Source: WTFY01 sp965220875
GTDB lineage: Bacteria; Pseudomonadota; Gammaproteobacteria; UBA4575
Direction of reading: 5' to 3'
DNA length: 64,000 nt
Assembly: GCA_965220875.1 (NCBI GenBank)
Contig: OZ244849.1
Location: 1,302,001-1,366,000, forward strand
Shown here piece by piece: positions 43,314 through 52,235 of this stretch. Each line of letters starts with the position of its first letter. Within the stretch, counting starts at the first letter, position 1. The translations under genes were made by a program, and so were the position numbers. Below the pieces are notes generated by a model, which saw only the letters and a list, made by a program, of their open reading frames with translations, had not been told where the DNA came from and ran no database searches.

Positions 43314-44810
43314 CTAGCGCTGATCCAACCACCGTGTAATCTGTACGGCCCGGTCGTCCAGCCAGCGTAGAAGGCGAGTTGAAGCGCCGACCGCAAGTGA
43401 AAGTTGCCGTTTCCTCTCGGCGTCTTTGTGGACACCTGTAAGGGAAACGCGCTCATCTCCCACAGCCTCGGCTATTTCGACGGGACAATTCGGGCCGGTT
43501 GCGTCATTGCGGTGCTCGAGGTGATGCATACTGAGCACGTATTGGAGTGGTCCTGGGTCTCCAAGGCCGGATGGCGCCACACTGAAGCTGACATACTGGG
43601 CAAGAAGGCTTGCTGCGACGCTAACAGACAGCGGTGCGACATTTGGATTGATTGGGTTACGACCTTGTCCCATGCCGTGAATGTAAGCCGGGTCGTCAAG
43701 AAGCTCTTGCTGTTCAAGCGCGACCGAACTGAGGTCGAGTTGCCGGCTACAGCTCATGCACGGTCGTCCTGGCCTGACAACGTGAGAACGCCACGTAGCA
43801 TTACGCATTTTGCCGGAATCGAACGTGTCAATCGCGATTCCACCGTCTATGACTGGGATGAGGTCGGAGTAGGCTATGGCGTTGAGCACTGCACGCGGCC
43901 AAGAGCGGTCTACACACGAGAATATGAGATCATGATCGAGTGCGAGCTTGAGTCCTTCAAGCTCACAGATGGAAAGGTCAGAGACGGTAATTTTGAAATC
44001 GTCGAAAGTAGCCGCTATTGTTGCTTCCCTGCGAGCAACGTGGATCTTGGAGCGCTTTAGGTACGCGTCGCGGCGAGCAGCACCTATGAGACGATCTAGG
44101 TTGTGGAGTTCTACCAGATCGAAGTCCATTACTGTCAGGTGACACAGCCCGGACGCGGCGAGACGTACAAGGACGTCCAGCCCAACACTACCTGCCCCTA
44201 CGACGAGAATTTTCCGCCGTATAAGATCGGACTGGCGTTCCTCACCCCAGGTATTTGTCGTCCGTGTCTGATGTTTGTTTGATGCAGGAGGCGGCTGGAG
44301 GGCGTCGTTCCAGGATATCGCGAGCCTGTCACCGACAACACGCACGTTGGTGGAGTGGGTGCAATCGACGGAGCGTCCGACGCCAATATCCCAGTGCCGA
44401 GAAGACCATGTGCGATCATGCGTGGCGAGCGTCATGCCGACCAAAGGCAAGCCGGTAAGTTCACGCGCGAGGTTAGCGTAGCTGGCCTCACAATCGCGGT
44501 CGGGCGAGCTCATCACCTGCCATTGAGTGGCGCCGGGGTGGCTGTGAAGCAGCACTAGGCCGCTACCGTCTCGTTGGGCTATCTCTGCGCCCCGCAGGAT
44601 GTAGTCGGCCGTCACCGTGGCATTACCGTGGATGAGTCGATCCCCAGGTTCAGGCGGTATAATCGCGCGGATCAGTGCCGTGCGCCGGGTCAGGCCGGTA
44701 GAGGGTCGGTACGTGGCAAGACAGATGTCTTCCTGACCGTCGTCCCGCACAAGTTGGCATACAAGGGCGTTTTCATTCGCTGCAGTCATAGCCACCGAGG
44801 TTCGAAGCAT
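43314..44810 (-). CDS. E1-like ubiquitin-activating enzyme with N-terminal JAB domain
   Basis: A 498-residue fusion. The N-terminal JAB (MPN+) domain carries LVLLHSHPG (85-93) and VMSSPDRD, giving His-Ser-His and a downstream Ser-x2-Asp. The loop between them is about two residues longer than in typical JAMM motifs. The E1/ThiF domain begins RRKILVVGAGSVGLDVLVRL with the ATP-binding glycines, then VMDFDLVELHNLDR. A possible zinc pair CMSC lies near 370. ATG 44810 shares its A with the stop of the E2 gene (TAATG). A longer form from 44855 is possible. It should adenylate the neighbouring Ubl, while the JAB domain would trim or remove it. Confidence 0.82.
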   Translation of the reverse strand: MLRTSVAMTAANENALVCQLVRDDGQEDICLATYRPSTGLTRRTALIRAIIPPEPGDRLIHGNATVTADYILRGAEIAQRDGSGLVLLHSHPGATQWQVMSSPDRDCEASYANLARELTGLPLVGMTLATHDRTWSSRHWDIGVGRSVDCTHSTNVRVVGDRLAISWNDALQPPPASNKHQTRTTNTWGEERQSDLIRRKILVVGAGSVGLDVLVRLAASGLCHLTVMDFDLVELHNLDRLIGAARRDAYLKRSKIHVARREATIAATFDDFKITVSDLSICELEGLKLALDHDLIFSCVDRSWPRAVLNAIAYSDLIPVIDGGIAIDTFDSGKMRNATWRSHVVRPGRPCMSCSRQLDLSSVALEQQELLDDPAYIHGMGQGRNPINPNVAPLSVSVAASLLAQYVSFSVAPSGLGDPGPLQYVLSMHHLEHRNDATGPNCPVEIAEAVGDERVSLTGVHKDAERKRQLSLAVGASTRLLRWLDDRAVQITRWLDQR

Positions 44811-45151
44811 TACGCGACTGCCTCGCTCAAGACCGCGCGGACATGACTCGCCCAAGCGATTCCAGCGGGGGCATCACCCCAACCAGAAATCTGACGGCTG
44901 TGGCTCAACCACCCCTGCTTCGGGGACTCACCAGTGTTAGTGCACGAGAACTCGACGGCAGCTGGGAAGTGAAGCCAGTGAGGGGGTACCTGGGGCCAGG
45001 ACTGGAGCTCGGCAACAGCGACCCCGGTCTCGGTAAGTTTTCCGGCGTGCGCTCCGTCTACGGGCACAATCCGGTAGATAACAAGACTGGCCTCAAGTGT
45101 CGCCTCAAGGCCGAGTGCTGTTATGTCGTCGATGAAAATGTCGACACCCAT
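44810..45151 (-). CDS. Prokaryotic E2-like protein (Prok-E2-E type)
   Basis: A 113-residue protein between the Ubl and E1-JAB genes. The C-terminal pattern PPHWLHFPAAVEFSCTNTG and GWLSHSRQISGW, then ASHVRAVLSEA, resembles the Prok-E2-E family. Cys70 in VEFSC is the only good candidate for the thioester cysteine, although some members of this family are thought to be divergent. It starts 5 bases after the Ubl stop and overlaps the E1 start by one base, the standard order in multi-ubiquitin-type bacterial operons. Confidence 0.65.
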   Translation of the reverse strand: MGVDIFIDDITALGLEATLEASLVIYRIVPVDGAHAGKLTETGVAVAELQSWPQVPPHWLHFPAAVEFSCTNTGESPKQGWLSHSRQISGWGDAPAGIAWASHVRAVLSEAVA

Positions 45152-45156
45152 TCGTT

Positions 45157-45420
45157 TCAGGCTACCTGTGCACTTTGGCGGATGGAGATGAAACGTGCGT
45201 CCTTGACAATCTCGACGATTTCGTCATCAGTAAAACGCTTAGTTTCGTGGTGTTCTTTCCCCACGAGTTCACCGAGATCGAATGTGGCGGGATCCAGACC
45301 AGCGAGTTTCAGCAGTTTTGACGCGCGCTCACTCGGCTTGTCGGTAGTGTAAAGCTGCCCATCGATCGTGAATGGGATGCCGTGTCGGATGGGCTTGACA
45401 TTAGTTGGTTGGTCGGACAT
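45157..45420 (-). CDS. Ubiquitin-like protein (multiubiquitin-family domain)
   Basis: An 87-residue beta-grasp protein of the bacterial multiubiquitin type. It has the first hairpin IPFTIDGQLYTTDKPS (15-30), helix RASKLLKLAGLDPATFDLGE (32-51) and last strands RFTDDEIVEI and DARFISIR. There is a single domain and it ends SAQVA, without a C-terminal Gly. It is the first gene of the Ubl-E2-E1/JAB operon, reading away from the sigma-factor gene. It is the likely conjugated or polymerised tag, unless the tail is processed. Confidence 0.75.
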   Translation of the reverse strand: MSDQPTNVKPIRHGIPFTIDGQLYTTDKPSERASKLLKLAGLDPATFDLGELVGKEHHETKRFTDDEIVEIVKDARFISIRQSAQVA

Positions 45421-45526
45421 TTTTCACCTCCTTTTCTGTTTACCTACCCCTATGTCGGGATCCGTCGGTCTCGTGAAAGTGTGGGCACTTGCTTTCATTC
45501 TTTAGACCGTTTGCGACAATAAGAAT
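45421..45526. promoter_or_regulatory. Divergent promoter region between the Ubl cassette and the sigma/Rad50 operon
   Basis: A 106-base interval that must drive both divergent operons. It holds a ribosome-binding site for the Ubl (complement of CACCTCCTTT just after 45420). TTGCGACAATAAGAATATGG lies just before ATG 45527. I could not fix a standard promoter. The neighbouring sigma factor may control both sides. Confidence 0.4.
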
Positions 45527-46210
45527 ATGGCATCGGTCTCCAGCGTATTCTTTGACCCTGAGCACCCGTTGGCGGGGAATCGGCAGCGCCTCGACAGGGT
45601 CGCTGACATCATGTTTCGCACGATAGAGAAGACGCTCTATAAAAAGTGTGCTGGACGACGTTTAACGGGTGAAGAGCTTCTCGAAGGAGGAGCGATTACT
45701 GTAAATGATATCCTCAGTGACGCACTTGCCGATCTATTGGAGTACCCGCCTGAACAACTTGAAGGTGAGTGGGAGGCGTTAGCGACGGGGATCGCGCACA
45801 ACAAGGCGGTGGACGCGCTAAGGGCATCCCAAAAGGGCCTTGGTGAGACTGAGCATCGGGACCGCCTGTATCTAGTGTCGGGTGATGCCGAGAGGGTAGG
45901 CCCAAGTGGTGAACCACAAGCACCAATCCTCAGCGTATTGCCTGGCGACTGGGATGGTCCGGAGGTCGAGTGCGAGCAAACTGAGAAAGCGCTCATTTTT
46001 TTCGATTTGGCTCGGAGGGTTCTGGACGAACGCGAGCGGAAGATTGTGTTTGCGATCCTTAAAGGCTGCCGTCGCAAGGAGGTTGGCCAAGAACTTGAAC
46101 TCACGAGCCAGCGGGTCGGTCAGATTTTCAGTGACGCCATGAATCGCTTAGCAGCCGACCCGAACAACCCGTTCACATCTGTGGACATGCAGGAAGGAGG
46201 TAACCAATGA
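45527..46210 (+). CDS. Sigma-70-family (ECF-like) regulator
   Basis: A 227-residue protein with a sigma-like layout. The region-2-like helix is around EGEWEALATGIAHNKAVDAL (with the typical A-xx-A-DxLR pattern). A linker follows, then region 4 at about 165-210 (RVLDERERKIVFAILKGCRR, then LELTSQRVGQIFSDAMNRL), which forms the HTH. The N-terminal VADIMFRTIEKTLYKKCAGR also fits region 2. It overlaps the next gene by 4 bases. It probably directs transcription of its own operon, and perhaps the divergent Ubl cassette. Confidence 0.65.
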   Translation: MASVSSVFFDPEHPLAGNRQRLDRVADIMFRTIEKTLYKKCAGRRLTGEELLEGGAITVNDILSDALADLLEYPPEQLEGEWEALATGIAHNKAVDALRASQKGLGETEHRDRLYLVSGDAERVGPSGEPQAPILSVLPGDWDGPEVECEQTEKALIFFDLARRVLDERERKIVFAILKGCRRKEVGQELELTSQRVGQIFSDAMNRLAADPNNPFTSVDMQEGGNQ

Positions 46211-47106
46211 CAACTAAACATGAAAAACTCAGGATGTTCCAAGCAGCGTACTTGGACTACCTGGAAGGCGACAGAGACGAGCCACCAACGCTTGATAATC
46301 TCGGAGGCAAGGAGCGGCTGATGGCTGAAGCGTTCATCGAGACGCTCAGGGCAGCGCGGGGTATTGATCCCTATGCGTCTAGACCGTCAATAGAGCAACT
46401 GCTGGAATCCCGATCCAAGAAAACGGACACGTCCAGAAATCTCCAGAGCACTTTGCAAAACCATCTGCGGGAAACCGTTGATGCGGATGCTGTTGTTACG
46501 GTCGATGCTGCCTTGGGTACGACTGAATTGGAGTCAAGCTTAGTGATTCAAGCAAGGGGTATACGGATACGAGTTGTGGAGGAGGGGTCGGGCAATCTCG
46601 ACAAAGCACTTACTCACAAGGCAGATATCATCGGTAGGGTGTTTAGCACATTCCCCGATTGTCAGGCTGTGCTTTACACGACCGGTGGACCGGATCCTCA
46701 CGGCGTTGTATTGGCCCGGGGTGACGTGTATGAAGCTATTGAAACGCCCTCAGGAGAAGAGTGTCCGCCCCGTCTGCCACGAGCGGTTGTGGCTGCAGAG
46801 ATGGCATGCGAGATATGGCTAAAAGATCTGATTCCTGATTTCAAGCCATTGGGCAGAGAACTGCTCGAAAGTGCGAAGACCGCCCAGTCGTCAATAGACG
46901 CTTTCGAGTTGGCTAGCAAGGTTGTGAAAGAGGTATCAGCCTCGGGTGCACGTGCGAGAATTGAAGCCAAGCGAGAGACTTGGGGAAGGTTTGGTGGCCG
47001 GGAGGCACGTCAACTGGCGGCATTGGTGGAAGATGCCAGAAGCGGACGACTGTCAGAAGAGAACTACGAGTCACACATGGATGAACTGAGTGGAATGGCC
47101 GCATGA
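46207..47106 (+). CDS. Unknown 299-residue protein between sigma factor and Rad50-like ATPase
   Basis: Soluble protein of no family I recognise. The N-terminal 100 residues are acidic and helical (MFQAAYLDYLEGDRDEPPTL, ERLMAEAFIETLRAARGIDP), somewhat like the size and charge of anti-sigma-type partners. The middle has strands (SLVIQARGIRIRVVEEGSG and CQAVLYTTGGPDPHGVVLA). The C-terminal third is helical with repeated small residues. It overlaps the genes on both sides by 4 bases, so stoichiometric production with the ATPase is likely. Confidence 0.65.
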   Translation: MTTKHEKLRMFQAAYLDYLEGDRDEPPTLDNLGGKERLMAEAFIETLRAARGIDPYASRPSIEQLLESRSKKTDTSRNLQSTLQNHLRETVDADAVVTVDAALGTTELESSLVIQARGIRIRVVEEGSGNLDKALTHKADIIGRVFSTFPDCQAVLYTTGGPDPHGVVLARGDVYEAIETPSGEECPPRLPRAVVAAEMACEIWLKDLIPDFKPLGRELLESAKTAQSSIDAFELASKVVKEVSASGARARIEAKRETWGRFGGREARQLAALVEDARSGRLSEENYESHMDELSGMAA

Positions 47107-48899
47107 TTCGTAGGCTCGGGCTGCGCAACTGGCGATCCTATGAGGATCTTGATCTGGAACTCGATTCGGGCACGACCTTCGTTGTAGCTCCAAACGGGGT
47201 AGGAAAAACATCGCTGGTGTATGGCCTCGCGTGGGGAGTGTTCGGAGAGCGTAGTAGCGTGAACCCGAAGGAGTGCATACGCGCCGGGTCTGAGAGTGCG
47301 GAAGTCCTTGTTGAGCTCGACCTTGCAGACGAGCAACTGCTTAGTATCCGGCGGACTGCGAGGCGGCAGGGTGCTTCTGCAGTTGTCTACGAAATGGACG
47401 GCACCCGGCTACCAGAAGGTCGGGCGGTGGCCGAAATGGAACAGGCACTGGGGATTGAGCTCGGCGTAGCCAGTAGGTTGTCGATGATGTTGGGTGGAGG
47501 TCACTTCGCAGCTAGCGATGCCCTCAATCTTGAGAGTCATCTACATCACGCCTTCGGTGTCGCCCACCTGCTCAACGCGGCGACGAACGCCGAGGCTGTT
47601 GCCAAAGAGGCGGAAAAGTTGCGGGTGTCGCTCCGTTCGATAACGAAGGCGCGCATGGAGGACCGCGCGGCAAAGGAGAGCGAGATTGAGGGACTCGAAG
47701 ATGAGGTTGCTGAGCTCAGGCGTCGTGGAGCGGAACTTGAACAGGCGAGGGAAATAGCTGCCAGCCGAAAGTCGTTGGTCGAGCGTCACCTAGCGCGAGC
47801 CAGTGAGAGGGAACGATACGAGCGACAACGTGCCGAACTGATCGGCGTTATCAAGAGTCTTCTCGAGCGACCAATTTCGGCCGATAGGAACGATTTGATA
47901 GGCTTTGAACTGAGAACCGAGTTGGAGGTTGCCGAGCGCGCGATGGGAGAAGCAAGAGAAGGCGTTGTCAGGGCACGGTCAAGAGTCGGCGCTGCCGAAC
48001 AGGCGCTTCGGCTGCTTGATGGGGATCAGGCGATGTGCCCGACCTGCATGCGTCCTCTCGCTCACCATGAACGGGGCTCGGCAATTGCTGCCCACAACAT
48101 GCATCAGGCGGATGCTGCAGCGGAGGCGGCACGCCTTCAGGAGACCTACAAGACGGAGGAAATCCGCAGTCAGAAAATTGCGCGGTTGCTGGCACAGTTG
48201 GAGACTCTGTCACCTCCCAGCATCGACGCCGATGAAGATGCGAATATCCCCACCCTTTCCGCTACTGACGCAGTATACCGGCAGGTATGTGCTGACCTTG
48301 ATGAACACAATCAGAGGCTTGGGGGAGTGCAGTCTCGTCTCGCATCACTGAAGTCTGAAATTGCGTCGGATGACGAGGTGAGGGATGCGGAGCGGAATCT
48401 TTGTATCGCTTATGGGCGGGAAGCTGCTGCATTGGCTGGCAAAAGGGTACTGCGCGAGGCCGCTGATCACGTAATCGAATCGTGCATTCAGCCGATGGCG
48501 GAGGAAGTACGAGGACGTTGGAAGCATCTGTTTTCCAACAATGGGCTCATGTTTCAGGCAGATGGGTCGATCACAAGGTTTAGAGATGGTGTGGAGTTAG
48601 AATGGGATACGCTGAGCGGCGGTGAACGGACGTGGGCCAGAATCGTTACCCACTTGATCGTCATGGGTACCACGACTTCGCTTCCGTTTGCTTGGTTCGA
48701 TGAGCCGCTTGAACATCTCGATCCCCAGTTACGTCACGCGGTTGCTGCAACTCTGGCAACTGCCGCCGCCGGTGGTTCACCACGCCAACTCTTAGTGACA
48801 ACATACGAAGATAGTATCGCGCGCCAACTGGCTGACGATACCGATGGAGCTGAGATCATCACAATTCGGGAGTCAGGTGTTATAGCTGGCCCGAACTGA
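47103..48899 (+). CDS. Rad50/SMC-like ATPase with zinc hook
   Basis: A 598-residue ABC-type ATPase with Rad50 architecture. It has N-terminal MIRRLGLRNWRSYEDLDLEL, Walker A VAPNGVGKTSL (28-38), a coiled coil, a CPTC zinc-hook motif near 312, a second coil, the signature LSGGERTW, Walker B LPFAWFDEPLEHLD and a final H-loop region LLVTTYEDS. No Mre11-like nuclease gene is adjacent. The ATPase is the last gene of the sigma-factor operon. It could sense DNA ends or replicating phage DNA. Coupling to a Ubl system would give it a modifiable or regulated status, but this is inference. Confidence 0.82.
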   Translation: MIRRLGLRNWRSYEDLDLELDSGTTFVVAPNGVGKTSLVYGLAWGVFGERSSVNPKECIRAGSESAEVLVELDLADEQLLSIRRTARRQGASAVVYEMDGTRLPEGRAVAEMEQALGIELGVASRLSMMLGGGHFAASDALNLESHLHHAFGVAHLLNAATNAEAVAKEAEKLRVSLRSITKARMEDRAAKESEIEGLEDEVAELRRRGAELEQAREIAASRKSLVERHLARASERERYERQRAELIGVIKSLLERPISADRNDLIGFELRTELEVAERAMGEAREGVVRARSRVGAAEQALRLLDGDQAMCPTCMRPLAHHERGSAIAAHNMHQADAAAEAARLQETYKTEEIRSQKIARLLAQLETLSPPSIDADEDANIPTLSATDAVYRQVCADLDEHNQRLGGVQSRLASLKSEIASDDEVRDAERNLCIAYGREAAALAGKRVLREAADHVIESCIQPMAEEVRGRWKHLFSNNGLMFQADGSITRFRDGVELEWDTLSGGERTWARIVTHLIVMGTTTSLPFAWFDEPLEHLDPQLRHAVAATLATAAAGGSPRQLLVTTYEDSIARQLADDTDGAEIITIRESGVIAGPN

Positions 48900-49642
48900 C
48901 ATCATGTCAGCGCGGCCCTCATCGCTCGCGAAACGGGCCTAGATAGGGGATTGCTGCCGGTCAGTTATGGCGCCGTCACAGTGGATACAGGTGACGCTCA
49001 CAGCTAAACGGAGATTCTGTTCTGGGACGGATTCAAATTCAAATTCCTATCAAATAATGCGTCGGTATTTTTTGATGGTACACCAAAAGAATTTGGCGAA
49101 CTAATCTTTGCAGATACAATACTTTATGTGTTGGTTCAAGTCTGGTTATGGCAAGATACTTTGGGACACACACTTCCGGGACATTTGGGTCGGCTCTCAG
49201 TTCTGGTATGACCTGGGCTCCCCTTACGCTTGAACGTGAATTTGGATAGGGCTGAATGCAGAAACTGCGTTGGAGCTTGGCTTGCCACAATATGAAAGCA
49301 ATGCGATTTTCTTAGCACCTCCTTCCGTGATGTCTGCAATGTCCATGCAGATTGGTAATCGAAGCACGGGGCTTACCATTGAGCAACTCTTGCGTGCCAA
49401 GTCGGGCACTGGTATGTTTCGTATCGAAAACGGCAGGATAGAGAATGGACAAAGGCTTTACGACAAATACCGTATCCCGCTGCGTCCTGATGCATGAGAG
49501 ATACAAATGACGCTACGTCACGAACAGAGCGCATTCGGCAGTGGCATTGTGCTCGAGGCGAGTTATTCGGTGAATGACGGTCATGTTTTTGGTGAATCCG
49601 AAACGAGAATTGGTATGACGTACCAAGTGACCTGGTAAACCT
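48900..49642 (+). pseudogene. Degenerate region ending in an outer-membrane-like C-terminus
   Basis: No intact gene. Fragments in shifting frames include NASVFFDGTPKEFGELIFAD (near 49060), MTWAPLTLEREFG (near 49205), LNAETALELGLPQYESNAIF (from 49252) and, after an in-frame TGA at 49495, MTLRHEQSAFGSGIVLEASY to GMTYQVTW (49507-49638). The final aromatic residue and alternating pattern resemble the last strand of an outer-membrane barrel. The whole stretch reads like one or more decayed genes. Confidence 0.4.
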
Positions 49643-49930
49643 GTGCACCGCATTAACATCCTGATACTTGCATGTACGATTGCCCTGACTGAAGCTTGTA
49701 CAAGTCCAGGTAACACTGAAAAGACATCAGATTCTATGGATCTTGGTTCTTCAGTCATGCAAGAAGGCACGGTTTACACTCCTGTGAGTCAGAGCCCGGA
49801 AGGGTGTTTGCTCTATAGTATCAACGTTCTCGGCGGGCATTCTCCCGCTGCATTGGCGTATCAGAGCGTGGAAGGACAATTCAGTTATTTTCAGCCAGAG
49901 AGATGCGTCAAAAACGCGAAGGTGAAGTAG
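49643..49930 (+). CDS. Small putative lipoprotein
   Basis: A 95-residue protein from GTG 49643 with an N-terminal hydrophobic segment (INILILACTIALTEACTSPG). Cys19 in LTEAC could be the lipidation site, but Glu at -2 is unusual; Cys11 in ILAC is another option. The mature part is short, with two later cysteines (LLYSINVLGG segment and RCVKN) that could form a disulfide. It follows the degenerate outer-membrane-like region by 4 bases and may have belonged to it. Confidence 0.4.
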   Translation: MHRINILILACTIALTEACTSPGNTEKTSDSMDLGSSVMQEGTVYTPVSQSPEGCLLYSINVLGGHSPAALAYQSVEGQFSYFQPERCVKNAKVK

Positions 49931-49979
49931 GTGTGCGTTAACAGAAGTTCTATAAATGATAAAGGGGAACAACGCGTCC

Positions 49980-51836
49980 ATGATTGTCTATTCTGCCACT
50001 CGACGTGAGTTTAGCCGGGACGTGCTGCTCAACTGTATAGAACAACAGATCCTTGATGCATTCTCGTCAAAACTGGGTCACAGTACATCCAATTCTGAGA
50101 TTCAGTCTTGGAAGAACTCCTTGCAGTACATGAACAATGTGCTGACATGCGGAGGGATACCGGATGATGCAGGAGTAGCGATCGAGTATCGCATACCCCA
50201 GACATCCAAGCGCGTCGACTTCATACTTTCAGGTGCTGACCAAAACAATCGAGACTCTGTTGTCATCATCGAACTGAAGCAATGGTCTAAAGTCGAAAAG
50301 ACTCTGAAGGATGCGGTTGTCCAAACCTTCATTGGAGGGTCTCAACGGGAAGTCACTCATCCCTCCTACCAAGCTTGGACGTATGCAGCACTGATCCAAG
50401 ACTTCAATGTTGAAATTCAGGAGGGCGACATCTCGCTGCACCCTTGCGCCTACCTTCACAATTGCGTTGATTCTTCGGCAGTCAAGTCGTCCTTTTATGA
50501 AGAACATATACACAAGGCACCGGTGTTTCTAAAGAATGATGTCGAGATGTTGGCAGATTTCTTGAGAAAATATGTAAGACAAGGAGACAGATCCAAGATT
50601 CTTTACAGGATTGAGCATGGGAAGCTTAGGCCATCCAAAAACCTCGCTGATCATCTTGCATCCTTGCTCAAGGGTAATCGCGAATTCGAAATGATCGATG
50701 ATCAGAAGATCGTGTATGAAACCGCGCTGGATCTGGCTAAGCGAAGAGAGAGCGGTAGAAAGCAAGTTCTCCTGGTAGAAGGTGGTCCAGGGACAGGCAA
50801 GTCGGTGATTGCTATCAACCTGTTGGTTGAGTACACAAAAAAAGGATTGCTCACTCACTATGTCTCCCGTAATGCCGCACCTAGGGCGGTCTACGAGAGC
50901 AAGCTGTCAGGAACGATGGCAAGGACACGAATCACAAACCTGTTCAAGGGTTCCGGTTCATATGTAAATAGCCTAGCTGATGCTCTTGACTGCTTGATTG
51001 TCGACGAAGCACACAGGCTCAATGCGAAGTCAGGTATTTATCGTAACCAGGGCGAGAACCAGATCAAGGAGATCATCCATGCAGCCAAATTCTCCGTTTT
51101 CTTCCTGGACCAAGATCAAAGGGTCACACTGAAGGATATTGGTGAACGGGCTGAAATTCGGCGCCATGTAGCAGAAGCAGGCGCAGAACTGACTGAGCTT
51201 AAATTGGAGTCCCAGTTCCGATGCAACGGTTCGGATGGTTACCTTTCATGGATCAATAGTGCACTTCAAATTGAGGAGACCGCGAATCCGATGCTGGCCG
51301 GGATTGACTACGACTTTCGCGTCTTTGACTCCCCAAACAAACTCAGAGAGGAGATTTTCAGCCTTAATAATAGGAACGACAAGTCCCGTATGGTTGCAGG
51401 GTATTGTTGGGACTGGAAGGGGAAGAAGCATCCCGATGTAAAGGATGTGACCATTCCTGAACACGGCTTCGAGATGCGTTGGAATCTCGATAAGGATAGC
51501 TCACTTTGGATCATCACACCCGGCAGCGTGTCGGAGATAGGTTGCATACATACCTGTCAGGGCCTTGAGCTTGACTATGTAGGTGTGATTGTTGGTGAGG
51601 ATCTGGTAATTCGAAACGGTAAGGTTGTAACCGATGCACTTAAACGGTCGAGGCAAGACAGCTCAGTTCATGGCTACAAGTCGATGTTCAAAAAGGACCC
51701 AGATACCGCCAAAGCATTAGCAGATAGAATAATTAAGAACACTTACCGCACCCTGATGACTAGAGGTCAGAAAGGCTGTTTTCTATTCTGTGTAGATGCT
51801 GAGGCAAACGAGTATTTCAGGTGTCTTGTCCCCTGA
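49980..51836 (+). CDS. DUF2075 DNA/RNA helicase with N-terminal nuclease-like domain
   Basis: A 618-residue protein from ATG 49980, where MIVYSATRREF matches the usual family start; 49956 is an in-frame alternative. Residues 1-200 contain RVDFILSG and DSVVIIELKQWSKVE, a PD-(D/E)xK-like pattern (Asp, then Glu-x-Lys). The P-loop EGGPGTGKSVIAINLL lies near 270, CLIVDEAHRLN is the Walker B/DEAH, FFLDQDQRV and SQFRCNGSDGY follow, and HTCQGLELDYVGVIVG is motif V. DUF2075 proteins are superfamily-1-like helicases found in defence islands, sometimes as single-gene systems. Confidence 0.78.
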   Translation: MIVYSATRREFSRDVLLNCIEQQILDAFSSKLGHSTSNSEIQSWKNSLQYMNNVLTCGGIPDDAGVAIEYRIPQTSKRVDFILSGADQNNRDSVVIIELKQWSKVEKTLKDAVVQTFIGGSQREVTHPSYQAWTYAALIQDFNVEIQEGDISLHPCAYLHNCVDSSAVKSSFYEEHIHKAPVFLKNDVEMLADFLRKYVRQGDRSKILYRIEHGKLRPSKNLADHLASLLKGNREFEMIDDQKIVYETALDLAKRRESGRKQVLLVEGGPGTGKSVIAINLLVEYTKKGLLTHYVSRNAAPRAVYESKLSGTMARTRITNLFKGSGSYVNSLADALDCLIVDEAHRLNAKSGIYRNQGENQIKEIIHAAKFSVFFLDQDQRVTLKDIGERAEIRRHVAEAGAELTELKLESQFRCNGSDGYLSWINSALQIEETANPMLAGIDYDFRVFDSPNKLREEIFSLNNRNDKSRMVAGYCWDWKGKKHPDVKDVTIPEHGFEMRWNLDKDSSLWIITPGSVSEIGCIHTCQGLELDYVGVIVGEDLVIRNGKVVTDALKRSRQDSSVHGYKSMFKKDPDTAKALADRIIKNTYRTLMTRGQKGCFLFCVDAEANEYFRCLVP

Positions 51837-52235
51837 ACCAGTACAAGTTTGGAGACTTGGCAGCTACAGATTTACAGCATTTGTTTTCGGAATAAGTAGA
51901 TACGGGCTTAGCCATTCGATTAAAGCATGAAAGCTTGGTTAACTAGAATTTTTCTGTACCATAACATCTATTATTTCTACTTCGTCTTTCCCTTCTTTCG
52001 AAAGTTGTATATGTTTAGGTATTGCTTTATCAATCATTGGACCATCGGTTGCCTATGCCAGAAACCAGCATCCCAAGTCTCAAGATCCAGTACATACCCG
52101 GGGGATTGAAAGGCGACTTCCATGCCCAATAATGAATTGGACACTGCACTTCCCACCCTTGTTGAAAGGAGTACGAGCATATGACTCTATAAAATGGGTG
52201 ACTTACGTAGGTGACAAGTTTATAAATAAGCAGGA
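51837..52235. other. Gene-free interval at the right side of the island
   Basis: About 400 A+T-rich bases without a supported gene. A 60-codon frame at 51927-52109 lacks a ribosome-binding site and looks random. No tRNA, repeat or terminator is evident. Base composition changes back toward the chromosomal type after this point. Confidence 0.4.

Noticed and set aside
47103..48899. SbcC/SbcD recombination pair
   Set aside because: No SbcD/Mre11-like nuclease is adjacent, and at 598 residues the ATPase is much shorter than SbcC.
18425..52235. CRISPR array
   Set aside because: No regularly spaced direct repeats or cas genes seen anywhere in the window.
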